Source: JAEXOD01 sp963663265 (GTDB lineage: Bacteria > Bacteroidota > Ignavibacteria > Ignavibacteriales > Melioribacteraceae). From it: a DNA stretch of 64,000 nt. Numbering within the stretch: the stretch's first letter is position 1; every line of letters starts with the position of its first letter. The notes below the pieces were generated by a model. It saw only the letters and a program-made list of their open reading frames with translations. It did no database searches and was not told where the DNA came from. The position numbers and the translations under genes were made by a program. The stretch lies in assembly GCA_963663265.2 (NCBI GenBank), contig CAXXXM010000001.1, positions 682,001-746,000 on the forward strand, read 5' to 3'. This document shows, in pieces, positions 41,807 to 50,332 of this stretch.

Positions 41807-42940
41807 ATGGGATTTGCAACTGATGCTATTCATGCCGGACAATCACCAGATTTGGCTACAAATGCGGTAATTACTCCAATTTATATGACTTCTACTTATT
41901 CAAATGACGAATTAGGAGTTAACAAAGGTTATCATTATGGACGTACAAATAATATAACTCGTGAAGCTATGGAAGCAAACATAGCATGTTTGGAAAAAGG
42001 GAAATATGGAATAAGTTTTTCATCTGGTGTTGCTGCTATACAAGCAATTATGGGATTATTAAAAAGTGGAGATGATATACTTGCAACTGATTTAATTTAT
42101 GGTGGAACATATAGACTTTTTTCAACTTTTATGAAAGATTACGGAATATCTGTTACTTGGGTTGATATGTCAAATCCAGAAAATGTTTTAGCTAATATTA
42201 AACCAAATACTAAACTTGTTTATTTGGAAACACCAACTAATCCAATGCTAACTTTAACGGATATTGAAGCTATTTGCAAAATTAGCAAAGAACACAACTT
42301 AATCTCTATTGTTGATAACACATTTATGAGTCCATATTTTCAGCAACCACTTACTTTAGGTGCTGATGTGGTTTTACATAGTACTACAAAATACTTAAAC
42401 GGTCATAGTGATATAATAGGTGGTATAGTAGTTACAGCTGATGAAAAATTACACGAAAAATTTAGATATGTACAAAAAGCAGTTGGAGCTGTTCCAAGTC
42501 CGTTTGATTGTTTTTTAGTATTACGTTCTACAAAAACTCTTGCTGTTAGAATGAAACAACATAATGAAAATGCAATGAAAGTTGCAGAGTTTTTAGCTAA
42601 TCATCCTAAAGTTAAAAGTGTTCATTATCCAGGATTAAAAACTCATCCTCAGTATGAATTAGCTGTTAAACAGATGACTGGTTTTGGTGGTATGGTTACT
42701 TTTGATACTGGTGATTTTGAAGTTACTAAAGAATTTTTTAGAAAACTCAAATATTTTGCATTGGCTGAAAGTTTAGGCGGAGTTGAAAGTCTTGTTTGTC
42801 ACCCAGCTACAATGTCACATGCTTCTTTACCAAAAGAAAAACGATTAGAACAAGGTATTACAGATAGCTTAGTTAGATTAAGTGTTGGTATTGAAGACGC
42901 TGAAGATTTAATTGCCGACATTGCTAATGCGTTGAGTTAG
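41807..42940 (+). CDS. Cystathionine gamma-synthase/lyase family PLP enzyme
   Basis: 377 residues from ATG 41807, which has the ribosome binding site AAGGAAAAGAG; an in-frame TTG at 41759 is not credible. Fold-type I PLP enzyme of the Cys/Met metabolism family: YHYGRTNNITREAME, SSGVAAIQAIM, VDNTFMSPYFQQP, and PLP lysine K195 in STTKYLNGHSD. The YGGTYRLF loop fits cystathionine gamma-synthase or gamma-lyase; these cannot be separated by eye. It links cysteine, homocysteine and methionine pools. A second family member follows 200 bp later. The stop codon lies inside a 7-bp-period array. Confidence 0.92.
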   Translation: MGFATDAIHAGQSPDLATNAVITPIYMTSTYSNDELGVNKGYHYGRTNNITREAMEANIACLEKGKYGISFSSGVAAIQAIMGLLKSGDDILATDLIYGGTYRLFSTFMKDYGISVTWVDMSNPENVLANIKPNTKLVYLETPTNPMLTLTDIEAICKISKEHNLISIVDNTFMSPYFQQPLTLGADVVLHSTTKYLNGHSDIIGGIVVTADEKLHEKFRYVQKAVGAVPSPFDCFLVLRSTKTLAVRMKQHNENAMKVAEFLANHPKVKSVHYPGLKTHPQYELAVKQMTGFGGMVTFDTGDFEVTKEFFRKLKYFALAESLGGVESLVCHPATMSHASLPKEKRLEQGITDSLVRLSVGIEDAEDLIADIANALS

Positions 42941-43005
42941 AAATTAGAAAATAGAAGTCAGAAGTCAGAACTCAGAAAATAGAAGTTAGATTTTAGAATA
43001 AAGTA
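42936..43005. repeat. 7-bp-period array (AATAGAA type) overlapping the stop codon
   Basis: Ten heptads: GTTAGAA ATTAGAA, AATAGAA GTCAGAA, GTCAGAA CTCAGAA, AATAGAA GTTAGAT, TTTAGAA TAAAGTA. It starts within the last codons of the preceding gene. Confidence 0.75.
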
Positions 43006-43020
43006 AAAAATACTATTAAG

Positions 43021-43047
43021 ATGCTCGCTTTAAGCGGGCATTTTTTA
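43021..43047 (+). terminator. Intrinsic terminator of the cystathionine enzyme gene
   Basis: ATGCTCGC (43021-43028) pairs with GCGGGCAT (43034-43041, one G-U), loop TTTAA, then TTTTTT. Confidence 0.82.
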
Positions 43048-43141
43048 TCTGTTTTAATTAATTTTTATATTTTTTAGTAACCATTGTTGATTTACATAAA
43101 TTTAACTACATTTACGTATTAATTAAATAATTGGAGAAACC

Positions 43142-44458
43142 ATGTCCGAAGAAAATAATAGAAATTCAGTTGAAGAATCAAAGTATTCTATGGATACACA
43201 TTTAATCTACGGTAAAAACATAACAAACAAATGGGATTATTCTCATCATGTTACAGCTCCAATCACTTCCTCAACTACTTTTAGGTTAGATAGTGTTGAT
43301 AGGGGAGCTCAAGGTTTTATTCAATTTGGACAATCGGATAAAATGTCTGATGATATGGACCCGATTTTTATTTATGATAGACTTGGGGAACCAAATAAAG
43401 ATATTTTAGAAGAAAATTTGGCATTTGTTGAAAAAGGTGAAACCGCAGTTACATTTGCCTCCGGAATGGCAGCCATTTCCGGTATTTTAGGCGTTTTAAC
43501 TAAAACGGGTGATGAAATTATCACGCATCCAACGTTGTATGGTTGTACAATTTCGCTATTAAATAATTGGTATACTCGTTATAATATTAAAACTGTAACG
43601 GCTGATTTAACAAATTTAGAAAACTTAAAAAATGTTATTACAGAGAAAACTAAAGTTATTTATTTTGAAACTCCTGCAAATCCTAATTTGGATATTATTG
43701 ATTTAACCGCATTAACTAATTATATCAAAGAAGTTAATTCAAAAAGAGAAGAAAAAGACAGAATTTATGTAGTTGTTGATAATACTTTTTCAACTGCATT
43801 CTGCCAAAGACCATTAGAATATGGAGTAGACTTTGTTGTTTATTCTTTAACCAAAGGGATGGGTGGTTTTGGTACTGATATGGGTGGAGCTGTTATTGGA
43901 AAAAAATCTTTCAGAAATATATTATTGTTATACAGGAAAGATTTTGGTGGAGTGTTGAATACAAAGAGTGCTTGGTCTATCTTAACCTATGGATTGCCAA
44001 CACTATCGTTAAGAATGAAAAAACAGATTGATACGGCAACAAAAGTTGCTGAGTTTCTAAATAATCATCCTAAGGTTAAATTTGTTAATTATCCCGGTTT
44101 AATAAACTATAAATATTATGAATTGGCTAAACAACAGATGTTGGATTTTGACGGTAACTTTGCACCCGGTAGTATGATTTATTTTGGTTTAGAAGGTAAT
44201 ACTCCAAATGAATCAAAGGAACATGGAAAAGTGTTTATGGATTATGCTGCTGATTTTGCTTATACAATGACTTTAGCTGTAAGTTTAGGACATACAAGAA
44301 CATTAATTGAACATCCGGCATCAATGACACATTCGGTTGTTCCACCTGAATTGTTACTTGAAAAAGGGATAGATCCCGGTGGGGTAAGAATAGCAATTGG
44401 TCTGGAAAATCCCGACGATATAATTAAAGATTTAGAAAAATCGTTGAGTGTTATTTAG
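43142..44458 (+). CDS. Methionine gamma-lyase-like PLP enzyme
   Basis: 438 residues, longer than the ~390-400 typical of the family because of an N-terminal extension and inserts. Blocks: IYDRLGEPNKDILEENLA, TFASGMAAISGILG, VVDNTFSTAFCQRPLE, and PLP lysine K238 in YSLTKGMGGFGTD. Cys135 in TLYGCT matches the Cys that methionine gamma-lyases have in YGCT, so gamma-elimination of methionine to methanethiol, ammonia and 2-oxobutyrate is a reasonable guess; O-acetylhomoserine sulfhydrylase is the main alternative. GGAGAA ribosome binding site before 43142. Its stop overlaps by one base the GTG start of the next gene. Confidence 0.88.
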   Translation: MSEENNRNSVEESKYSMDTHLIYGKNITNKWDYSHHVTAPITSSTTFRLDSVDRGAQGFIQFGQSDKMSDDMDPIFIYDRLGEPNKDILEENLAFVEKGETAVTFASGMAAISGILGVLTKTGDEIITHPTLYGCTISLLNNWYTRYNIKTVTADLTNLENLKNVITEKTKVIYFETPANPNLDIIDLTALTNYIKEVNSKREEKDRIYVVVDNTFSTAFCQRPLEYGVDFVVYSLTKGMGGFGTDMGGAVIGKKSFRNILLLYRKDFGGVLNTKSAWSILTYGLPTLSLRMKKQIDTATKVAEFLNNHPKVKFVNYPGLINYKYYELAKQQMLDFDGNFAPGSMIYFGLEGNTPNESKEHGKVFMDYAADFAYTMTLAVSLGHTRTLIEHPASMTHSVVPPELLLEKGIDPGGVRIAIGLENPDDIIKDLEKSLSVI

Positions 44459-44880
44459 TGAAAAGTATCGTTTTCTTTATTGTGCTTGGATTTTGCACCT
44501 TTGTTGAAGCTCAAGATATATATTTTACAGAAGATACAGACTCTTTAGCCGCTATTGTTAATTATAGCGGCAAAAGTTTTTTGATATATAAACAGGGAAC
44601 TGTGGTTGAATCTCAAAACCAAAGTTCCATTAACGATTTTTACACAAATTATTATAGAAAGATTTATAATGATTCTACATTAGTAAACCCCAATTTTATT
44701 GTTGAAAACAATAATGGTATAAATATTTATCCAGTTATTAATATTAGCGATTTGATAAACAGCAATATCCTTCCGATTGATTACAATAGTTTAATTACTA
44801 CGGGGAATAATCAGTTTACAATTGATTCAAAGAATGCAAATATACTGGGTAATTATTTAATAAACTCACTTAAAAAGTAA
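44458..44880 (+). CDS. Small exported protein, unknown function
   Basis: 140 residues starting at GTG 44458, which overlaps the preceding TAG by one base, so translation is probably coupled. A signal peptide (KSIVFFIVLGFCTFVEAQ) is clear. The mature part (~120 residues) is rich in Asn, Ile and Tyr with no recognised domain. It lies between a sulfur-amino-acid enzyme and pgeF; 37 bp separate it from the latter. No function is proposed. Confidence 0.7.
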   Translation: MKSIVFFIVLGFCTFVEAQDIYFTEDTDSLAAIVNYSGKSFLIYKQGTVVESQNQSSINDFYTNYYRKIYNDSTLVNPNFIVENNNGINIYPVINISDLINSNILPIDYNSLITTGNNQFTIDSKNANILGNYLINSLKK

Positions 44881-44917
44881 TAAAACATTTCGTAAAATTT
44901 CATAAATTATAGGTATT

Positions 44918-45661
44918 ATGGTAGTATTAGAAAGTCATTTTTTAAGCAAATTTAAAGATATTAAATTTGGATTAAGTACAAAGTTAGGCTTAGAAAGAAA
45001 AGCACCTCATTATTTTAATACAAGCAAATCAGTTGGTGATGATGAACAAATTGTTGAAGAGAACAGAAATGCATTTTATGCTTACTTTAATTTGTCAAAC
45101 GAACAGATAGCCTTGCAAAAACAAGAACATACCGATATTGTTACAATTGTAAATGAACCCGGTTTTGTTGGTGAAAGCGATGCGATGATTACGAATATTC
45201 CAAATATTGGTATTATTGTATCAACTGCCGATTGTGGGAATATTTACATTTATGACCAATCCAAAAAAGTTATTGCAGGAATTCATAGCGGCTGGAGAGG
45301 TACTCAAAAAAGAATTGTTGAAAAAACAATTATTAAAATGAAAGAACATTTTGGTAGTAATCCTTCTGATTTTGTAGTTTATATTGGACCGGCAATCAGT
45401 AAAAAACATTTTGAAGTTAAGGAAGATGTTGCTGAATTATTTGATGAACAATACGTTTTTTATAGAGATGGGAAAATATACGTTGATTTAATTAAAATGA
45501 ACTATGATATGATTGTAGGGCAGGGTGTACAGAAAAAAAATGTACAGAAATCCAATTTATGCTCATATAACGAAGATAAATTGTTCCACTCTTATAGAAG
45601 AGATGGAAAATTTTCAGGGCGTGCTTTTGGGTTAATTGTGTTAAGGGGTTTTAATGGGTAA
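44918..45661 (+). CDS. pgeF: Peptidoglycan editing factor / multicopper-like laccase-domain protein (YfiH family)
   Basis: 247 residues of the Cu-oxidase_4 (YfiH/YlmD) family. Signature: VSTADCGNIYIYD, GIHSGWRGTQKRIVEKTI and GPAISKKHFEV; the Cys and two His form the metal site. Homologues act as purine nucleoside phosphorylase-like enzymes (FAMIN/YfiH) or remove misplaced serine from peptidoglycan precursors (PgeF). Cytosolic, no signal peptide. First gene of a long tightly packed operon; it overlaps the EamA gene by 8 bp. Confidence 0.92.
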   Translation: MVVLESHFLSKFKDIKFGLSTKLGLERKAPHYFNTSKSVGDDEQIVEENRNAFYAYFNLSNEQIALQKQEHTDIVTIVNEPGFVGESDAMITNIPNIGIIVSTADCGNIYIYDQSKKVIAGIHSGWRGTQKRIVEKTIIKMKEHFGSNPSDFVVYIGPAISKKHFEVKEDVAELFDEQYVFYRDGKIYVDLIKMNYDMIVGQGVQKKNVQKSNLCSYNEDKLFHSYRRDGKFSGRAFGLIVLRGFNG

Positions 45662-46577
45662 TGATTCGTTAAAGATAACGCTTGGTTATATCTTAATTTG
45701 TATGATATGGGGTTCAACTTGGTTAGCAATTAAACTTGGTTTAGAATCGTTGACTCCTTTTATAGCAGCAGGATTAAGATTTACAACAGCAGCATTTTTC
45801 TTATTTTTGATAATAAAAGTAAGAAATATAAAAGTTCAAACCGATAAATTAGCTTTAAAATTATATTTATTAATGGGATTTTTCTCTTTTACTGTTCCTT
45901 TTGCCTTTGTATACTGGGCACAAAGTTTTATTCCGTCAGGCTTATCTTCAATTTTATTTGCAACTTATCCATTTTTTGTGATTTTATTTACCAAAATGAT
46001 TTTTAAAGAAGAAGAAGTTAATAAATATAAAATTATAGGTTCTTTGGTTGGCTTTGCAGGAATTGTTATAATATTTTCCGAAAGTCTTCACTTTGATTTC
46101 GGACAAGGGATTCTTGGTTATTTTGCAGTAGTGTTTAGTGCATTATTACAAGGTATGGTAGCGGTTTTAATAAAAAAACATGGTAAAAAATTAAATCCGG
46201 TATCCATGAATTTAATACCAGTTTTTATAGCAGGTATAGTATTGTTAGTAATGGGTGTATTAATTGAAGATACAACAAAACTTAAATTTGATACTAACGC
46301 AGTTTTAAGTGTACTTTATTTGGCAATATTTGGTACAATAGCAACATTCAGTACTTATTATTGGTTAATGAAAAAAATTAGTGTGGTTCTTTTGGCTTTG
46401 TCTGCTTTTATTTCACCAATAGTAGCAATTATATTAGGCTGGCTGATTGCAAACGAACTGCTTTCATTACAAGAAATTTTTGGAAGTTCTTTAGTGCTTA
46501 TAGGAATTTTATTTGCTAATTTAAAGGGTCTAATTTCAATTCTTTATGAAAAAAGAGTTATTAAATGGAAAATATAA
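45654..46577 (+). CDS. EamA-family (DMT) metabolite exporter
   Basis: 307 residues with ten probable membrane segments in two EamA repeats (~8-137 and ~150-290). Family marks include IWGSTWLAIKLGLESLTPF in the first repeat and TYYWLMKKISVVLLALSAF in the second. Members export amino acids or other metabolites; substrate unknown. It overlaps pgeF by 8 bp and folB by 13 bp, so it is translationally coupled within the operon. Confidence 0.92.
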   Translation: MGNDSLKITLGYILICMIWGSTWLAIKLGLESLTPFIAAGLRFTTAAFFLFLIIKVRNIKVQTDKLALKLYLLMGFFSFTVPFAFVYWAQSFIPSGLSSILFATYPFFVILFTKMIFKEEEVNKYKIIGSLVGFAGIVIIFSESLHFDFGQGILGYFAVVFSALLQGMVAVLIKKHGKKLNPVSMNLIPVFIAGIVLLVMGVLIEDTTKLKFDTNAVLSVLYLAIFGTIATFSTYYWLMKKISVVLLALSAFISPIVAIILGWLIANELLSLQEIFGSSLVLIGILFANLKGLISILYEKRVIKWKI

Positions 46578-46933
46578 TTAAAATTAGAAATGCTCGGTTT
46601 TATGCTTATCATGGTGTTTTATTAGAAGAGCAGAATATTGGCGGCAAATTTGACGCGGATGTTGATATATATACTGATTTTACTGAAGCAGCAAAAAAAG
46701 ATGACCTTCATAAAACGGTTAATTATGCAGAAGTTTATAAATTAATGAATACTATTGTTAATACAAAAAAGTATAACCTAATTGAAACATTGACAATGCT
46801 TATTGCTGATGGAATATTAGCAGAATATAAACAGATTAAAAAAGTGGCAGTAAGAGTAAGGAAAAGTAATGTTCCTGCCGGTGGCTTAATTGATTACGTT
46901 GAAGCAGAGGTTATAAAAAGTAATGACGAGTAA
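46565..46933 (+). CDS. folB: Dihydroneopterin aldolase
   Basis: 122 residues, normal for FolB. Motifs: RFYAYHGVLLEEQ with the substrate-site residues, DLHKTVNYAEVYK and the late AVRVRKSNVPAGG with Lys near 98. It converts dihydroneopterin to 6-hydroxymethyl-dihydropterin in folate synthesis. It overlaps folK by 11 bp; FolK takes the product, so the pair forms consecutive steps. Confidence 0.96.
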   Translation: MENIIKIRNARFYAYHGVLLEEQNIGGKFDADVDIYTDFTEAAKKDDLHKTVNYAEVYKLMNTIVNTKKYNLIETLTMLIADGILAEYKQIKKVAVRVRKSNVPAGGLIDYVEAEVIKSNDE

Positions 46934-47414
46934 TGTGTTTTTAGCATTAGGCTCTAATATTGGTGATAGGCATAAATACATTAATGATGCTATAAATTTA
47001 TTAAAAACCAATTCTGATATTAAAGTTATTTCAGTAAGTAGTACTTATGTGACAAAAGCATATGGGTTTACTGAACAAAATAATTTTTATAACTTGGTTT
47101 GTGAGATTCAGACTTTATTAACTCCTGAAAAGTTGTTGTCTTTTTGCAAAACATGTGAAAAAGCACTTGGGCGAGTTGAAAGGGAGCGTTGGGGACCAAG
47201 AGAAATTGATATTGACATTTTGTTTTATAATAATTTAGTAGTAAATAGTGATGTATTAAATATTCCACATAAAGAGTTTGAAAAACGTGATTTTTGTGTA
47301 ATTCCAATGCTTGAAATTGCTGAAAATTTTATTCATCCAATTTTTAATAGAAGTATTAAAGAAATTTCATTAAATTTAAAAGAGACTTTTATTATCAATA
47401 AACTTGAAAATTAA
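46923..47414 (+). CDS. folK: 6-hydroxymethyl-dihydropterin pyrophosphokinase
   Basis: 163 residues with the HPPK signature: FLALGSNIGDRHKYINDAI at the N-terminus, TKAYGFTEQNNFYNLVCEI, and GRVERERWGPREIDIDILFY, whose two Asp bind Mg. IPHKEFEKRDFCVIPMLEIA near 120 is also typical. It pyrophosphorylates the FolB product with ATP, giving the substrate of dihydropteroate synthase. Normal length; ATG at 46923 inside folB. Confidence 0.96.
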   Translation: MTSNVFLALGSNIGDRHKYINDAINLLKTNSDIKVISVSSTYVTKAYGFTEQNNFYNLVCEIQTLLTPEKLLSFCKTCEKALGRVERERWGPREIDIDILFYNNLVVNSDVLNIPHKEFEKRDFCVIPMLEIAENFIHPIFNRSIKEISLNLKETFIINKLEN

Positions 47415-47428
47415 GATAGAGGATTAAA

Positions 47429-48070
47429 TTGTCTGAATTGAAATATATTTGTATAGAAGGCGTAATTGGTGCCGGAAAAACATCTTTAGCAAAACGACTT
47501 ACCGATAAGTACAACAGTAGATTTATTAAGGAAGAATTTGAAATAAATCCCTTTTTGGAAAAATTTTATGATAACCGCAAAAAGTTCGCTTTTCAAACGC
47601 AGATGTTTTTTTTAGTAAATAGATTCAAACAACTTCAATTCTTAAATCATGAAGAATTATTTCATCAATACATAATATCGGATTATGTATTTGATAAAGA
47701 TAGAATTTTTGCATCAATAAACTTAAGTAATGAGGAATTAAAATTGTATGATACGCTTTATAGCTCATTAAACAAAGAGATTCGTAAACCTGATTTAGTT
47801 GTATATCTTCAAGCAAATGTTGATAGATTAATTTCCAACATCAAAAAGCGTGGAAGACGGATGGAAAAACATATTGCTAAAGATTATTTATCGGAATTAA
47901 GCGAAGCATATAATAATTATTTCTTTAAGTATAGCAATACTCCTTTGTTAATTGTAAATACAAACGAGATTGATTTTGTAAATAATGATGCTGATTTCGA
48001 AAATTTATGTAATGCAATTTTTAGAGAAGATAGGGGATTTATGGAATATTTTAATCCCTTAAAGAGGTAA
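47429..48070 (+). CDS. Deoxynucleoside kinase
   Basis: 213 residues starting at TTG 47429 with ribosome binding site AGAGGA just before; no ATG fits. dNK family: P-loop GVIGAGKTSLAK (~9-20), base-binding region FQTQMFFLVNRFKQL, ISDYVFDKDRIFA near 84, and the lid KKRGRRMEK. It phosphorylates deoxynucleosides in salvage; whether dA, dG or dC is preferred cannot be told. Sits after folK in the operon, an arrangement seen in other Bacteroidota and Chlorobi. Confidence 0.93.
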   Translation: MSELKYICIEGVIGAGKTSLAKRLTDKYNSRFIKEEFEINPFLEKFYDNRKKFAFQTQMFFLVNRFKQLQFLNHEELFHQYIISDYVFDKDRIFASINLSNEELKLYDTLYSSLNKEIRKPDLVVYLQANVDRLISNIKKRGRRMEKHIAKDYLSELSEAYNNYFFKYSNTPLLIVNTNEIDFVNNDADFENLCNAIFREDRGFMEYFNPLKR

Positions 48071-48072
48071 TA

Positions 48073-48282
48073 ATGATAAGATTTATTATTTGGGCAATAC
48101 TTATTTATCTTTTTTATAGACTGATAAAAAGTTATTTTCCAACTAAAGTAAAATATGAAAATAATAACAACAATTATTCAAAGCAGTCAACGCACGAAAA
48201 GAAAGAATATAAAATAAAACAAGAAGACATAATTGAAGTTGATTATGAAGAAATAAAAGAAGATAAAAAAGATACGGAATAA
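48073..48282 (+). CDS. Small membrane-anchored protein (DUF4834-like)
   Basis: 69 residues. An N-terminal membrane segment (FIIWAILIYLFYRLI) is followed by a charged, low-complexity cytosolic tail with NNNNNYS and alternating Lys/Glu (KIKQEDIIEVDYEEIKED). It resembles the small proteins of this layout that accompany deoxynucleoside kinase genes in Bacteroidota, but I am not sure of the family. It begins 2 bp after the kinase stop. Confidence 0.72.
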   Translation: MIRFIIWAILIYLFYRLIKSYFPTKVKYENNNNNYSKQSTHEKKEYKIKQEDIIEVDYEEIKEDKKDTE

Positions 48283-48293
48283 CTTCAACTTTT

Positions 48294-49364
48294 ATGAAAT
48301 CAATTATTGTTAGTTTGCTGAATAAATTACTTGGGCAAAAAAAAATTAATATTGATACTTTTGTTTTTGTTAACAAAGTTTTAATAATTAGACAGCATAA
48401 TCAGTTTGGTGATTTGCTTGCCAGTAGTGCTCTATTTGTGGCACTAAAAGAAAAATATCCCAAATGTGAAATAAATGTTTTAGTCAGTCCTGCAAATTAT
48501 TATGCTATCCAAAAAAATAGCTATATAGACAACTATTTTGTTTTTGATAAAAAAAGAATTTTGAATTTACTTTATTTTCTGAGGTTAAAGAAGTTTTTAT
48601 CAAAAAGATATGATTTGTGTATAGTTCCTTCAACAGTATCTCTTTCATTTACAAGTTCGTTGTTAGGTCGGTTTTCGGATGCACGATTAACATTAGGTGT
48701 TGAAAGTTTGAATGGTAAAGAGAATAAATATAGCTCTTTATTTAATGTTTCTGTACCCCTTGACTGGAGGAAAAATCCTGACCAGCATGTTGCTGATTTT
48801 GGTTTAGAAATAGTAAAACCATTTGGAATAACAACAACAAAATTTGCTCCTGTAATTTCAATTGGTAAAGAAGATATTGAGTATGCAAAAGAATTTGCCG
48901 ATGAGATGGGGATAGATAACTCAACCCGCCTTATTGGTATTCATGTTGGAGCAGGGAAACCCAAAAATAGATGGTCTTTAGATAAATACTTAGCGGTTGC
49001 GGACTATTTAAATACAAATTATAAAACTAAATTTTATTTTACCGGAAGTATTGCCGATAAAAATGAAATAGACTATATTAAACAAAACACAAAAATAAAA
49101 GTGTTTTATTTTTTAGATAAAGAAATTTCAAAATTGGCGGCACTAATTTCTATTAGTGATTTATTTATTACAAATGATACAGGTGTTATGCATGTTGCAG
49201 GAAGCACAAAGGCAAGCCAAATTTCAATATTTGGGCCAACAAATCCTTATAATTGGGCACCCGTAGGAGACAATAAGTACTTTTGTAGAAATAAATCTGA
49301 GCTGATTGATGATGTTACATATGAAGAAGTTATATTGTTATGTGACAAAATATTAAAAAAATAA
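48294..49364 (+). CDS. Glycosyltransferase family 9 (heptosyltransferase-like)
   Basis: 356 residues, GT-B fold. N-terminal half: VLIIRQHNQFGDLLASSAL (the GxGD-type acceptor loop) and YPKCEINVLVSP. C-terminal half: IGIHVGAGKPKNRWSLDKY and FITNDTGVMHVAGS, which bind the ADP-sugar. GT9 enzymes add heptose or related sugars to the LPS core, consistent with the LptD gene further down. The exact donor is unknown. Inside the housekeeping operon, 11 bp after the small membrane protein. Confidence 0.92.
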   Translation: MKSIIVSLLNKLLGQKKINIDTFVFVNKVLIIRQHNQFGDLLASSALFVALKEKYPKCEINVLVSPANYYAIQKNSYIDNYFVFDKKRILNLLYFLRLKKFLSKRYDLCIVPSTVSLSFTSSLLGRFSDARLTLGVESLNGKENKYSSLFNVSVPLDWRKNPDQHVADFGLEIVKPFGITTTKFAPVISIGKEDIEYAKEFADEMGIDNSTRLIGIHVGAGKPKNRWSLDKYLAVADYLNTNYKTKFYFTGSIADKNEIDYIKQNTKIKVFYFLDKEISKLAALISISDLFITNDTGVMHVAGSTKASQISIFGPTNPYNWAPVGDNKYFCRNKSELIDDVTYEEVILLCDKILKK

Positions 49365-49370
49365 AAAAAT

Positions 49371-50315
49371 ATGACAAAAAAGACGACTGTTGCAGCTATT
49401 GATATTGGTACAAACTCTATTCATATGATAATAGCCGATTTTGATGAACAAAAAAACATTGATTTAGTTCATCGAAAACGCGAGGTTATACGATTAGGAG
49501 AAAGTACATTTGGTGAATCAGGAAATTTGAGTGCAAACGCCATGATACGCGGGTTAGCTGTGTTAAGGAATTTTATGGCAGTAGCAAAAAATTTTAATGC
49601 AATTGTAATTGCCGGAGCTACAAGTGCAGTACGAGAAGCCCCAAATGGACAAGAATTTGTTGATGGTGTAAAAGAAGAATTAGGACTTGATATCGAAATA
49701 TTATCTGAAGAAAAAGAAGCTCAGCTAATTTATTTAGGAATATCAAAAGCTTTAAATATTCAGAATCATTTAACTTTAGCATTTGATATTGGAGGAGGTA
49801 GTACAGAATTTATTCTTTGGGATAATACCGGTATTATATTTTCAAAATCAATTCCAATTGGTGCAGTAAGATTAACCAAAATGTTTTTTGAAAATGGAAC
49901 CTTAACAGATGAATCGATCATAAAATGTAGAAATCATATTAAAAAATTAATAAATGAGGAGATATACAAAGAGATAAGCATTTATAAGTTAGAAAAATTT
50001 GCAGGGACTGCCGGAACAATTTTTTCCACATATTTAATTTTAGAAAAAAAAGATGCTGGTTCGTATCTTGAAAGCATAAATGGGGGACTAATAAATGCAA
50101 AACATTTATTTGAATTACAAAAGAAAATATTAAGCAAATTTACTAAAGAAGAACGAATAGGTATTAAAGGTTTAGAAAACAAAAGAGCCGACATTTATCC
50201 TGCCGGAATAATTATTTTATCTGAAATATTTGAGATATTTAATATTAAACAGATGGCATTATCAACATACGCCATGCGAGAAGGAATGATAATTAATTAT
50301 GCGAACAACAAATAA
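49371..50315 (+). CDS. Exopolyphosphatase/guanosine pentaphosphate phosphohydrolase family
   Basis: 314 residues, the short single-module form of Ppx/GppA. ASKHA-fold marks: AAIDIGTNSIHMIIAD (~7-22), the TSAVREAPNG block near 84, EEKEAQLIYLG near 120 and FDIGGGSTEFIL near 140; YPAGIIILSEI near the end. It hydrolyses polyphosphate or pppGpp. It follows the GT9 gene by 6 bp. Confidence 0.93.
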   Translation: MTKKTTVAAIDIGTNSIHMIIADFDEQKNIDLVHRKREVIRLGESTFGESGNLSANAMIRGLAVLRNFMAVAKNFNAIVIAGATSAVREAPNGQEFVDGVKEELGLDIEILSEEKEAQLIYLGISKALNIQNHLTLAFDIGGGSTEFILWDNTGIIFSKSIPIGAVRLTKMFFENGTLTDESIIKCRNHIKKLINEEIYKEISIYKLEKFAGTAGTIFSTYLILEKKDAGSYLESINGGLINAKHLFELQKKILSKFTKEERIGIKGLENKRADIYPAGIIILSEIFEIFNIKQMALSTYAMREGMIINYANNK

Positions 50316-50332
50316 GTTAGTTAGGAAAATGT